DNA from: Candidatus Zipacnadia bacterium
Lineage (GTDB): Bacteria; Armatimonadota; Zipacnadia; Zipacnadales; UBA5352
Length of the DNA: 64,000 bases
Assembly: GCA_029821735.1 (NCBI GenBank)
Contig: JALGSU010000014.1
Span: forward strand, 47,354-111,353
Direction: 5' to 3'
In this document: positions 35,787-45,272 of the stretch, piece after piece
How positions within the stretch are numbered: the stretch's first letter is position 1
Layout of the letters: the number at the start of each line of letters is the position of its first letter
Notes under the pieces: generated by a model
The model's input: only the letters and a program-made list of their open reading frames with translations
Told to the model about the DNA's origin: nothing
Database searches by the model: none
Position numbers and translations under genes: made by a program

Positions 35787-38056
35787 CACTGAAGAGTTTT
35801 CTGGCGACCACAGTGCTCGCCGGAGCATTGCTGTATGCGACGGGTTCAGTTATCAAGGCAGCGAACGGGGACGAGACCCTTTCGGCTATCGTCATCTCCG
35901 CCGATGCCAGTGAGAGCCTGCAGGGCGCTGCGACCGTGCTTGCCGATTACATGGAGCAGTCGACCGGCACGGCGGTGCCGGTTATGATCGATGGCAACGC
36001 TGAGTATGCTGCTCTCCCCGAGAACGCCCCGGTCATTCACGTCGGGCCAACGTCCTATGTGCGATCGCTCTCGATCGAGTTCGGCGATCTCGACGATGAG
36101 GGCTTCGTGATCCGCACAGTCGGCGACCGGCACGTTGTGATCGTCGGGCCAAGCGACCCTGGCACCGTCTTCGGCGTGTACGAGTTTCTTGAGCGATACG
36201 TGGGCGTGCGCTGGTTGATGCCCGGCCCCGACGGCGTCGTGGTGCCCCAGCAGCGTAGCATCGGAGTACCCCAGGCAGACATCCGACAGGAGCCCGCTTT
36301 CTTCTCCCGCAGGTTCAGCGGCCTGACCACGAAGGAAGAGGGAGAATGGCAGCGCTTCGTCCGCATGAGCAGCCGCATCCGGTTCCATCATAACCTCAAC
36401 AAGCTCTTCCCGCCCGAAACCTACGGCAGCACGCATCCCGAGTTCTACCCGCTGGTCGATGGACAGCGGCGGGTGCCGACCTCCAACGGTGACTACAAGT
36501 GGCAGCCATGCTTCTCCGCACCCGGGATCGTGGACGAAGCCGCCAGAGTCATCTGCGAGTACTTCGACGAGAACCCAGCGGCCCTGTCATACTCGCTGGG
36601 GATCAATGACGTGGGCAGCCCCGGCTGGTGCCAGTGCCCGGAGTGCAGCGCCGCATACAGCGGCGAGGAGAACTTCATCGGGACCCCTGATTACTCCGAA
36701 CCCTACTATGCGTGGTGCGGAGAGGTCATCGAGGCGGTTCTCGCGGAGCATCCGGACAAGTGGTTCGGCTGCCTCGCTTACAACAACGCCATCAACCCAC
36801 CGTCACAGGCTCAGGTCCATCCGAGGCTTGTTCCGTACACAACTCTGGACAGGATGCAGTGGGCCGACCCGGAGCTGCGTGAGCTCGGGCACGGACTGCA
36901 GGAGCGATGGGAGCAGTCAGCCTCGTCGATCGGTTGGTATGACTACATCTACGGCCGCCAGTACAGTCTGCCGCGCGTGTACTTCCATGTGATGGCCGAA
37001 AACCTGCGCTACGCCCAGAAGCACGGCGTCAAAGCCTTCTACGCCGAAGCCTACCCGAACTGGGGCGAGGGTCCCAAGCTCTACATCGCGGCCAAGTTGC
37101 TGTGGAACCCCGAGGCGGACGTGGACGAGTTGCTGCAGGATTGGTATGTCAACTGCGCCGGAGAGGACGGTGCGGGCGATCTCGCCAGCTATTACGAGCA
37201 CTGGGAGGACTTCTGGACGCGTCGGGTGCTCACTTCGGAGTGGTTCGGTCGCAGCCAGTATCTGGACTTCCATTCACAGCGCTATATTGATGAAGTGACT
37301 ATGGAGGAGATGGCCCAGTGCCGACGCTGGTTGCAGTCGGCTCTGGACAAGACGCACACATCCGGGCAGAGGGCGCGTGTGAGCCGGCTGCTGGAGTCTC
37401 TGGTTGGCTACGAGAGCGCAGTGTTGTATCACAAGGCGAACACGGGCGATGTCCCTCCCGCACAGATGCTGACCAGCTTCCTGCAATTGCAGCCGCCCGA
37501 GCCACAGCGCGTGCAGGCGCAGGCGCTGCTCGACGTTCTCGAGGGCCGAACACAGCCAGTCTCCAGGAATGCCTCATTCGAGACGGGGGCCGATGAGCCC
37601 GATAATTGGATGCTCTGGGTGAAGCCACTCGGCGACCCGCCCTACGGGACAATGGACTGGGTCGAGGCGCCGGACAGCCGAACCGGAGACAGGTGCGTTC
37701 TGATCGAGGCGCTCAAGCGAGGAGGCACCGTCCAGGCCGTCGGGGCCAGCCCCGGGCGTTATCTCATGCTCGTGGGCTACCGCCTGCCGAACACGCTGGA
37801 GCGCGACCAACTGGAGATGTCAGTGCTTCTCAAGGACTCGCAGGGGCGTGACTTGAGCTTCGGCATGCAACCCCGGGCGGTCCACGTGCGTATCCGACCA
37901 GGCGGGTGGCGCACGACCGCGCGCCCCTTCATTGTCCCCGAGGAGGTTGGGGGCAAGGCAGTCGCCGTGGTTCAGTTCGCTGCCGTCCTGTCGAACATGG
38001 AGCAAGGGGAACAGATCTACCTCGACGACGTCGGCATCTACCGACTGGGCGACTGA
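35783..38056 (+). CDS. Exported DUF4838 family glycosidase-like protein
   Basis: GTG start overlapping the previous stop (GTGA). The protein has 757 residues and an N-terminal hydrophobic signal (FLATTVLAGALLYATG). Residues about 30-165 resemble the GH20-like N-terminal alpha/beta domain, which often precedes hexosaminidase or glucuronidase barrels (AATVLADYMEQSTGTAVPV; GTVFGVYEFLERYVGVRW). About 180-560 match DUF4838, with a CQCPEC motif near residue 283 and the block AYNNAINPPSQ. Residues about 590-757 form a jelly-roll carbohydrate-binding-like domain (NASFETGADEPDNW). DUF4838 proteins are presumed glycoside hydrolases of unknown substrate. The gene closes the operon, and its end overlaps the convergent gene by 19 bases. 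Confidence 0.75.
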   Translation: MTLKSFLATTVLAGALLYATGSVIKAANGDETLSAIVISADASESLQGAATVLADYMEQSTGTAVPVMIDGNAEYAALPENAPVIHVGPTSYVRSLSIEFGDLDDEGFVIRTVGDRHVVIVGPSDPGTVFGVYEFLERYVGVRWLMPGPDGVVVPQQRSIGVPQADIRQEPAFFSRRFSGLTTKEEGEWQRFVRMSSRIRFHHNLNKLFPPETYGSTHPEFYPLVDGQRRVPTSNGDYKWQPCFSAPGIVDEAARVICEYFDENPAALSYSLGINDVGSPGWCQCPECSAAYSGEENFIGTPDYSEPYYAWCGEVIEAVLAEHPDKWFGCLAYNNAINPPSQAQVHPRLVPYTTLDRMQWADPELRELGHGLQERWEQSASSIGWYDYIYGRQYSLPRVYFHVMAENLRYAQKHGVKAFYAEAYPNWGEGPKLYIAAKLLWNPEADVDELLQDWYVNCAGEDGAGDLASYYEHWEDFWTRRVLTSEWFGRSQYLDFHSQRYIDEVTMEEMAQCRRWLQSALDKTHTSGQRARVSRLLESLVGYESAVLYHKANTGDVPPAQMLTSFLQLQPPEPQRVQAQALLDVLEGRTQPVSRNASFETGADEPDNWMLWVKPLGDPPYGTMDWVEAPDSRTGDRCVLIEALKRGGTVQAVGASPGRYLMLVGYRLPNTLERDQLEMSVLLKDSQGRDLSFGMQPRAVHVRIRPGGWRTTARPFIVPEEVGGKAVAVVQFAAVLSNMEQGEQIYLDDVGIYRLGD

Positions 38057-39261
38057 TCCGCGCGCGGCAGGAAACGGCGCACGACACGGATGAGGTTGGC
38101 CGGGTATTCACAGTACCACTCGTGGTGGTAGACGCCCAGGTCGCCGGTCCGCTCAGAATAGTAGCGCTCTCGCCATGACCAGCCATTGGCTCGCCCGACC
38201 TTCGCGACGCGCTCGAGAGAGCGGAGGAGGCCGGGCGTGTCACCCATCCGCGACCGGGCCCAGCATTCGAGGTACCACACGCGCCCCATGGCCGCCAGGT
38301 CGTGCCGGTCAATCTCCTGCATCTCCCAGTCCTCGTAGGTCTCAGGCCGCGTGGCGATGCCGGTCGGGATTCCGCTGTAGATGAAGTCCGGGTTATCCTC
38401 AAGTTGCGGCCAGAGGATTGCGGTCTGGGTCTCGTCGGCGACACCGGTCGCGATCGCGGCCCAGTCGACATCGGTGAGACCGTGGTGACTGATGGGCCCG
38501 TGCTGCGGATGGATGTACTCGACACAGTGGTCGCCGGCCCAAAAATGGCTGCGGAAGGCTGCCCTCAACCGCTCGGCTGCCTGCTGACAGGCGGCCGCCG
38601 GCAACATCTCCCCCACCGCGTCAAACAACCCGGCGGCCCGTTGCAGAGCATGAACACAGTAGCACTGGTTGACGCCATCGAACTCCAGACGCGTCGGTCG
38701 CTCGACGTAGAACCCGCCGCCGGGCATCAACCCCTCGGGGGTGATCTGCGCCAGCAACCAGTCCGCCGCCGGCAGCAGCCAGGGCAGCTGGCCAGCCAGC
38801 CAGGCGCGATCCCCCGTGTGTGAGTGGATCGCCTCCGCCAGCAGTATGAAAGTCACATTAGCCAGAGTGCGCAGCGGATTCCCCGGAACCCAGTGGACGA
38901 ATAGCGCCCCGTCGGCTTTGACGTCCAGCGGACATCTTCCCGGCGCTGTCGTGCACTGCCCGGCCTGATCGGGGAGAATGGCGAACGGCACCAGCCCGTC
39001 CTCACGCTGGAACCGCTTCACATACTCCCAACTGGCCAGCACTTCCGCCGTCCTGCCGAGCCACAGCAAGGCCTCGGCGGATTGGCCCCAGTCGAGCCCG
39101 GGGAAGGTGTTGTTCCCGCCATGCCCCTTGCCGTCCGCGCACACCGAGAAGTAGCCGAAGAAGACACTCGGGTTCAGAGCGGCCAGGACGTTCTTCTCCG
39201 CCGCCTGACGGTAGGCTTCGGCGATGGGCGGGGCCAACCCGTCCGGGACATTGATATCCAC
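38038..39261 (-). CDS. Cytoplasmic six-hairpin (alpha/alpha)6 glycosidase-like protein
   Basis: GTG start with AAGGAG at the proper spacing. The protein has 407 residues and no signal peptide, unlike almost all neighbours, so it probably acts in the cytoplasm. The sequence shows alternating helices with conserved aromatic and acidic residues of six-hairpin glycosidases (FPGLDWGQSAEALLWLGR; GDRAWLAGQLPWLLPAADWLL; EFDGVNQCYCVHALQRAA; HHEWYCEYPANLIRVV). Such folds include GH15, GH63, GH78, GH88, GH105 and GH127-type enzymes, and the exact family is unclear. It could process oligosaccharides produced by the secreted enzymes. The acetamidase-like gene lies 41 bp upstream in the same direction. Confidence 0.65.
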   Translation of the reverse strand: MDINVPDGLAPPIAEAYRQAAEKNVLAALNPSVFFGYFSVCADGKGHGGNNTFPGLDWGQSAEALLWLGRTAEVLASWEYVKRFQREDGLVPFAILPDQAGQCTTAPGRCPLDVKADGALFVHWVPGNPLRTLANVTFILLAEAIHSHTGDRAWLAGQLPWLLPAADWLLAQITPEGLMPGGGFYVERPTRLEFDGVNQCYCVHALQRAAGLFDAVGEMLPAAACQQAAERLRAAFRSHFWAGDHCVEYIHPQHGPISHHGLTDVDWAAIATGVADETQTAILWPQLEDNPDFIYSGIPTGIATRPETYEDWEMQEIDRHDLAAMGRVWYLECWARSRMGDTPGLLRSLERVAKVGRANGWSWRERYYSERTGDLGVYHHEWYCEYPANLIRVVRRFLPRADQSPSR

Positions 39262-39302
39262 GGCTCACTCCTTCACTATGCGCACTCTTCTGGGAACGGA
39301 CC

Positions 39303-40232
39303 TCAGGGCAGGTAGCGACGCGGGAACTTGACGATGGCCGTGTAGCATGGCGACACCGCGTTGCACGGCCGCGCCTTGCCGACCTGTGACAGCAGGTGCA
39401 GCGCGTCCCAGCGGTCGTAGCCAAACTCCTCCTCGAGCCAGAGGATCATCTCCACCCACCCGATACGCATCACATCCAGCATTGGCCGCGCACTGGCGAC
39501 GGTGATCAGCCAGTCATCGTTGATGATCCTGGGCCAGCGCAACTCATGGCCCTTGATGACCTCGCAGGAGAAGCGCACGCCAGCGGTGGTCTCGAGCGCG
39601 CCCCCGGCGATCTCACCCTCGCCCTGGGCGGCATGCGCGTCGCCGAACATCAGCAGCGCGCCGGGGACGTTCACGGGCAGGTGCACCTGGGCGCCAGTAC
39701 ACACCTCCGGGCAGTCCAGATTGCCCCCGTGGTTGCGCGCATCAACGGTATTGATGTGCTCACCCCAACGCGGGGCCACTCCGATGCACCCCAGGAAAAG
39801 GTGGATGGGAATGCTCACCTCGCCGATCCGACTGTCGGGCAGGGCGACACGCGCCAGCCCGGCGTCGACATCGAGCGCCCACTCGTACCTGCGCCCGGTG
39901 ATCGGGGGTTTGAGCCCCGTCGGGCCGACGAAATGCATGTCGTCACCCAGCACCGCCAAGTGCTCCTGAACGGCACCGAAGGCATCGGGCCGATTCACGT
40001 CGACTGCGTGCAAATGGACCACCAGCGTATCCCCCGGCTCCGCGCCCTCGATGTGAAAGGGCCCGGTGACGGGGTTGTGCGGCAGCAGGCCCTCTCCCGG
40101 CTGGCGCTGCGACGAGGGTAACTGCTCCCCAGCCATGTCACCATTGGCCGAGTCCGGCGTCCAGGTCTCCACCACCGTTCCCGGCTCAATCCTCATCGCT
40201 GCCGGATGGGGCCCGTAGGTGTAGTAGAACAT
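39303..40232 (-). CDS. Acetamidase/formamidase family protein
   Basis: The protein has 309 residues and no signal peptide. It matches the acetamidase/formamidase family (FmdA/AmdA) over its length: NPVTGPFHIEGAEPGDTLVV, GGNLDCPEVCTGAQVHLPV, and PGALLMFGDAHAAQGEGEI. These enzymes hydrolyse short amides to acid and ammonia. The ATG used lacks a good ribosome site. A CTG at 40265, 11 codons upstream in frame, has GGGAGG 8 bases before it. It would add a segment (SIPAVQYEPE) similar in position to the family N-terminus. The true start may therefore be non-canonical. In this glycan-degradation setting a role on amide-bearing sugars is only a speculation. Confidence 0.8.
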   Translation of the reverse strand: MFYYTYGPHPAAMRIEPGTVVETWTPDSANGDMAGEQLPSSQRQPGEGLLPHNPVTGPFHIEGAEPGDTLVVHLHAVDVNRPDAFGAVQEHLAVLGDDMHFVGPTGLKPPITGRRYEWALDVDAGLARVALPDSRIGEVSIPIHLFLGCIGVAPRWGEHINTVDARNHGGNLDCPEVCTGAQVHLPVNVPGALLMFGDAHAAQGEGEIAGGALETTAGVRFSCEVIKGHELRWPRIINDDWLITVASARPMLDVMRIGWVEMILWLEEEFGYDRWDALHLLSQVGKARPCNAVSPCYTAIVKFPRRYLP

Positions 40233-40300
40233 CTCGGGCTCATACTGGACCGCTGGTATGCTCAGTTGAGTTCCCTCCCTGTGCTATCCCTTGCGCAGGC

Positions 40301-42118
40301 TCACTCGGGCCACTGTGCCGGCTCGCGGAACGGTCCGTTGCTCAGCAGCTCCTCCGTCTCCGGGCTGATGTAGCCCCAGGCGTAGATCGCTACCCCCTGC
40401 CCGTACCGGCGTGCCAGGGCGATGCGCTCGATCCAGTCGCGCGGGCCGGCGGCAGCGTGTTGGTCGGGCATGCCCCCGATGGCAGGCACGAACAGGCAGC
40501 TCTCGCCGACCGCTCCCGCCTGCTTGCCCACCAGTCCCGCGTCACTGCCGTTCTTGCCGTAGTTCATGGTGGTGATCAGATCCAGATACTGGGCGAAGCC
40601 AGCCCAGTTCTGCCCGCACTGCCGCCGGGCGTAATCCGGATCCACAAAACAGTGGGCCATCACGATAGCGTCGGGCTTGGCCTGGTGCACTGCTTCGGCC
40701 ACTTCGCGCACGGTCTGGGTGATGTGCTCAGCGCGCCACTCCTGCAGCGCCGCACTCCGCTCCGGATCGGCCCACGGGTCGCCATCCAAGACGTCGAACC
40801 CGTAACGCTCACGCACCTGCTCGCGGCATCGCTCACAGGTGCAGACCGCTCGACCGTCCGGGTACCGGATGTAGTCAAGTCCCAGACCATCCGGGTCAAT
40901 GACGGTCATGGCTTCGACCGCGAGCTTGACCAGATACTCCCGCACCTCCGGATGCGACGGTGCCGGGAAGAGCCGGTCGCGCTTGGGGTCGAGCGGATGA
41001 CGCTGCGCCAGGAAGCCGGACGGCAGGTCATCGCGCATCGGATCGCCCGGCGTGATGTCATGGTAGAAGGCCAGGTAAGGAATGATCCGCACGCCACGTT
41101 TCCGCGCCTCTTGCGCCAATATGTTGCGCCCGTCACTGCCCTGCCATGCGGGCAAAGTGGGCGCCAGTTGGCTCGGATATGTCACCATGTGCCATCCGCC
41201 GAGCGATGGATACATGGTGTTGGCGCCGATGCGATGCAGGCGGTCGAGCACGGAATTCACCTGTTCGAGCGTCAGCCCGCCACCGTGGTAGATGGCCCGG
41301 ATCTCGCGGTCCGTAGTGGGCGAAGCCACCTGCCAGAAGGCCGCCCTCGCCTCTGCGGACAGCGGTGCCAGCGCGGAGCCCACGCGCTCGGAGATACTGG
41401 CCAGCCGCTGCTCACCGTCCACGACGGGTCCGGCCGCCGCCTCCGCCCTCAGCAGTTCCAGCAGTCGGCTGGCTTCAGCGGCGACCTGCTGCGCCCCCGC
41501 TACATCTGCGCCCTGCTCACCAGTCGCCGCCAGGGCCTCGTTCAGCCACTGCAGGTGCTCACCCATCAAGGCTGCTGCCGAGCCCAGCACAGACTCCACC
41601 AACTCAACATCGTCGTACCAGAGCGTGCCGCCAGCGAGACGCGCGGTGCAGGTGACGTAGATCTTCTCGATCTGGTGCGCGGGGTTGGGGTCCACTCGCA
41701 CCCGCACCCGGTGCCAGTCAAAGGTGCCGGGCTCAATGCGGTGGTAACCGTGGGTGGCAGCGCTGTAGGGCTCGTCGCGGTAGAGCACGTGGACGTAGAG
41801 GAAGGCGTGGCTGTCGCCGCTTAGCTGCATCCCCTCCGCGCGCACCCACGCCGATACCGTGAACGGTCGCCCCTCCAAGCCTGTCAAGGTTTGCCGAGCT
41901 CCGCGCGCAACGCCATCGCCATCGAATCGCGCCGAGCGCTCTCCACCGTGGGCCACTTCCGCGTCCACGGCGGCGTCGTCCAGCCCGTTCGGGGCCTGCC
42001 AGGAGCGGGGCAGGTCGCCCGCGATCTCCTCGAAGCCCGGGTTCGCCAGCATGTTGGGCATATCTGCGTGCGCGATCGCGGCCGCGAAGACCAGACCGGC
42101 TGCTATTGACCTCAACAT
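40301..42118 (-). CDS. Exported GHL10 (DUF187) glycosidase-like protein with N-terminal binding domain
   Basis: The protein has 605 residues with a signal peptide (MLRSIAAGLVFAAAIAHA). Residues about 20-180 form a jelly-roll binding domain (NMLANPGFEEIAGD; LWYDDVELVES). After a helical spacer, residues about 260-590 match GHL10/DUF187 barrels, with the hallmark LGLDYIRYPDG near residue 411, then CTCERCREQ and ITTMNYG. GHL10 proteins are often linked to breakdown of bacterial or algal envelope glycans. The catalytic acid is probably within the DYIRYP loop. The cysteine pair is shared with other barrels in this window. It lies 45 bp from the next upstream minus-strand gene. Confidence 0.75.
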   Translation of the reverse strand: MLRSIAAGLVFAAAIAHADMPNMLANPGFEEIAGDLPRSWQAPNGLDDAAVDAEVAHGGERSARFDGDGVARGARQTLTGLEGRPFTVSAWVRAEGMQLSGDSHAFLYVHVLYRDEPYSAATHGYHRIEPGTFDWHRVRVRVDPNPAHQIEKIYVTCTARLAGGTLWYDDVELVESVLGSAAALMGEHLQWLNEALAATGEQGADVAGAQQVAAEASRLLELLRAEAAAGPVVDGEQRLASISERVGSALAPLSAEARAAFWQVASPTTDREIRAIYHGGGLTLEQVNSVLDRLHRIGANTMYPSLGGWHMVTYPSQLAPTLPAWQGSDGRNILAQEARKRGVRIIPYLAFYHDITPGDPMRDDLPSGFLAQRHPLDPKRDRLFPAPSHPEVREYLVKLAVEAMTVIDPDGLGLDYIRYPDGRAVCTCERCREQVRERYGFDVLDGDPWADPERSAALQEWRAEHITQTVREVAEAVHQAKPDAIVMAHCFVDPDYARRQCGQNWAGFAQYLDLITTMNYGKNGSDAGLVGKQAGAVGESCLFVPAIGGMPDQHAAAGPRDWIERIALARRYGQGVAIYAWGYISPETEELLSNGPFREPAQWPE

Positions 42119-42163
42119 CCGTCGCTGCTCCTCCCTGGATCGCCCCGCTCGGCTTGCGCCTGG

Positions 42164-45136
42164 CTATTGCTGCTCACGCGGCTGCTCCTCGATGGTCTGG
42201 CCATCTTCGGTGAACTGCACGAAGCTCGCCTGCTGGTCGGGGTCGGCGACGAACGTCGGGCGTGTCCACCACAGGTTGTCGGCGTTGTTGCTGCCCTTGC
42301 CGTCAGTGGCGATGCTGACGAGGATCGGCTGGCCCGCCAGATGTCCGACAGGGATGCGCCAGCGGTGGACATCGTTGTCCCAGATGTTCTTGGCATACTT
42401 GTCCATGCCCTCTTCCCAGTCGGGGTTGGGCCACGGCCCGGCGCTATACTCGTGAACCGGCCGGCCGTTAATGTAGAGCCGGCCTATCTGTCCGTTCCCG
42501 TACCGATCCACTGCGTTGCGCAGGTAGACGTTCAGGGCTGATGTGGCGTCGGGAACGCGGACGAGATAGTCCAGCGTGGTCTCGGCGTCGCCGCCAAGGT
42601 TCAGGTAGCGGAAGTCCAGCGCAGCTTCCTCGCCCGGCACTTCCCAAGGGCGGATCAGGACGCGAGTGAACTCCCCGCCCCGGTCGAGACCGCTGGCGAG
42701 CATGATGTAGCGGGCGATCTGGTCTCGTTCGCCGAAAGCGGTGGCCAGACCCGGCGCCTCAACGCGGCCCTCGATGAAGACGAAGGTCGAGGGGAATGGC
42801 ACGTCGAGCGTCATGGGCTCGAAGGGGCCGTCGCCCTCGCCCACAGGCGGATCGACAGGCTGGTCATTGATCAGCACCTGACCGAACTTTGCGTTGGCGA
42901 GAAGAGTGATCTGGCCCTGCGCAGGGCCGTCGTCGCCGACCGGAGCGAGGCCGAGTACCGTGAAGTCATCGGTCTCGTAGAAGCGGTTGATGCGCACGCC
43001 CTCTGGCAACTCAGTGACCTGGACCTTGGTGCGATCGTGGGAGCCGGGCACGAGCGCGTAGTGGATGTCCGGGTCGAGGCCCATGATCCTGCCATCGGCG
43101 GCAGCAGGCCAGCCGGGGATCGTCAGGTCTGTGCGCAGTTGGTTCAGTCCGGCGACGCGCTCATACAGCGACTTTCCGTCCGGGCCGACCATGCGGTGCC
43201 TGTTGGCGTCCGCGTAGTAGCGGTATTGGCGACCGGCCTCATCCTCATACACGCATGCCAGATCGTCTGCCAGGCGCTCGGGGGTGAAGACTGGCTTGAG
43301 TTGGCGAGCGGCGAAGAGCTGAGCGCGCTGCTTCATCTGCACCATGACGCCACGGGTCGCTCGCAGGTCGGCGGCGGTGCAGGGGAACTGCGCCATTCCG
43401 CCGAGGGAGTCTGAGCAGGCCATGATGACATGGCGCAGGAAGTTGCTCTCGGCACGGATGGTCGGCACCCAGGGGCGATGCTGCGGCCCGAAGATGTAGG
43501 CCGAGACCGGGCGCATGCGCTCCATCCACCACTCGCGAGTGCGATCGACGCCCCAGACCTGCTGAAAACGCAGCGGCCATCGCACGGCGAAGGCGATGGC
43601 GTCGGGGCAGTACTCCGAGGCCATGGGGATGGTCGGGTTGCGCGTCTGCAACTCCTGGAACATGGCGACGCTGCCCTGGGCGCCGAACTTGCCGTCGATG
43701 ACACCGTTGCCGAAGTCGCCGACATAGCCGCCAGTATCCTCGTAGTTGGCGTCGGTGCCGGTGGCGCTATTCCACTCGATCATCATGTCGGTGTGGTAGC
43801 GGCGCCAGCCGGCCGGCAAGGGGTCGAGGTAGACGAGCTGGCCCTCCTTCAGGTCCTCGAGCCTCGTGCGTGGCATCATGTACTTCCAGAAGCTTCTGAT
43901 CGTGCGAGGCAACGCGAATTCGCCGACGCCGTCGCGCTGGTAGACGGGTGACTTGTAGTTCACGCAGTAGGTGTTGACGTACGCCATCGTGTGGAAGCCG
44001 TGGCGCTTGAGAGCGGCCACGCGCTCGACGTAGCCTTCTCGGGGCTCCATGTCCGGGTGGTCCTGGTCAAATACGGGCGCCCTCGCGTTCCACTCGTGGA
44101 AGAGCACGGTCTCGGGGTCGAAGTTGGCCGCGATCTCCCGATAGGCCTCATTGGTCTTGTCGAAGTGGTCGACGATGATGCGGATGCGGTCGGCCCAGGT
44201 GTTGGTCGCGCGGGCTTCCAGTTCCTCGGCGAAGACTGAGGCATACCAGTTCTTGTATGGAGTCATCGCGTCGACCCAGCCGCCCGCGAAACCGTCCAGT
44301 CGCCAAGTCACCGAGTCCGCGCTGGTATGGTCCTCGAAGGGCATCAGGTTCTGGCTCTCGAGGGCTACTGAGAAGCTGGTGCCCGACCAGTTGAGGAAGA
44401 ACCCTTGAGGGTGGAATTGCTCGTCCTCGATCCAGAGCCCCAGACTGCCCTCCGCGCCCTCGATGCCGACCACGGGGGCCTCCCAGAAGGGCTGACCGAT
44501 GAGCGTGATGAGCGCGGGCGACATGTCGGAGGTGTACATCACGCCGCCGAAGCTGGGCACGTAGAAGCGATGGCTCGAGGCAAGGTTTGCCAAGGGCACC
44601 TGCAGGCCGTAAACGCCTCCGTCGGGACTGCTGGCCGAGGCGCGGTAGAGCAGCTGACCGGAGCCCTGCTCGACCCACATCTCAACGGTCAGCGTCTCGT
44701 CGGGGAATTGGGTCTCGCCATTGGTCAGGCCTCGCCAGGTGGCTCGGACGCCGCGTTTGATGCGCCGGGCCTCGTAGGCAGAGTCAGGATGCGGATGATG
44801 CATGGTGGGAAAGCTGGAGCCCGCCTCGATATTCTGGTTCATCGTCTGCGTGCCCCATGGCGTGTGAAGAGCCGCTGCCTTCTCGGGGTCGCCAGTGAGG
44901 TGCCCCATCCCGCAGGGGATCGCGACATCGGCCGTCGCCGGATCGGCATGCACTTCGCCTGTAGCCAGGCTGCGCAGGCCGACGATCACTCCGTCCTGGA
45001 CGGTGGCCGCCAGCCGGGGGGAGCGGATAGTGAAGGAGCGCTCGCCCATGGTTACTTCGGCTTGTTGAGCAAGGGCGAGACAGGCGATCAGGGATGCGCT
45101 CAAGACGGCGAGTGTCCGCGTCAGGTGAATGGGCAT
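42164..45136 (-). CDS. Large exported glycosidase-like protein of unassigned family
   Basis: The start at 45136 is chosen because GAGGAGG lies 6 bases before that ATG (the ATG at 45142 touches the site). The resulting 990-residue protein has a signal peptide (LAVLSASLIACLALAQ). An N-terminal beta-sandwich (about 25-270) is followed by a probable barrel (about 290-620): VFHEWNARAPV-like strand ends, HGFHTMAYVNTYCVNY, and EDTGGYVGDFGNGVIDG. C-terminal beta-domains occupy about 700-990, with a cell-surface-like binding module at the end. The layout is like DUF6259 or GH101-type proteins, but I cannot assign the family. A divergent lipoprotein gene starts 136 bp upstream. Confidence 0.65.
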   Translation of the reverse strand: MPIHLTRTLAVLSASLIACLALAQQAEVTMGERSFTIRSPRLAATVQDGVIVGLRSLATGEVHADPATADVAIPCGMGHLTGDPEKAAALHTPWGTQTMNQNIEAGSSFPTMHHPHPDSAYEARRIKRGVRATWRGLTNGETQFPDETLTVEMWVEQGSGQLLYRASASSPDGGVYGLQVPLANLASSHRFYVPSFGGVMYTSDMSPALITLIGQPFWEAPVVGIEGAEGSLGLWIEDEQFHPQGFFLNWSGTSFSVALESQNLMPFEDHTSADSVTWRLDGFAGGWVDAMTPYKNWYASVFAEELEARATNTWADRIRIIVDHFDKTNEAYREIAANFDPETVLFHEWNARAPVFDQDHPDMEPREGYVERVAALKRHGFHTMAYVNTYCVNYKSPVYQRDGVGEFALPRTIRSFWKYMMPRTRLEDLKEGQLVYLDPLPAGWRRYHTDMMIEWNSATGTDANYEDTGGYVGDFGNGVIDGKFGAQGSVAMFQELQTRNPTIPMASEYCPDAIAFAVRWPLRFQQVWGVDRTREWWMERMRPVSAYIFGPQHRPWVPTIRAESNFLRHVIMACSDSLGGMAQFPCTAADLRATRGVMVQMKQRAQLFAARQLKPVFTPERLADDLACVYEDEAGRQYRYYADANRHRMVGPDGKSLYERVAGLNQLRTDLTIPGWPAAADGRIMGLDPDIHYALVPGSHDRTKVQVTELPEGVRINRFYETDDFTVLGLAPVGDDGPAQGQITLLANAKFGQVLINDQPVDPPVGEGDGPFEPMTLDVPFPSTFVFIEGRVEAPGLATAFGERDQIARYIMLASGLDRGGEFTRVLIRPWEVPGEEAALDFRYLNLGGDAETTLDYLVRVPDATSALNVYLRNAVDRYGNGQIGRLYINGRPVHEYSAGPWPNPDWEEGMDKYAKNIWDNDVHRWRIPVGHLAGQPILVSIATDGKGSNNADNLWWTRPTFVADPDQQASFVQFTEDGQTIEEQPREQQ

Positions 45137-45272
45137 GGTCATCCTCCTCGGCGCTCGACTCGGACCGCCTATCGTATACGACGCCGCATGGCCGAAAACC
45201 TGCCAGCGGGAGGAATCCACCTGCGCTGGGGCGTAATGCCGGGCATATCGGAAACGAGGTGTCGCCGGCACG

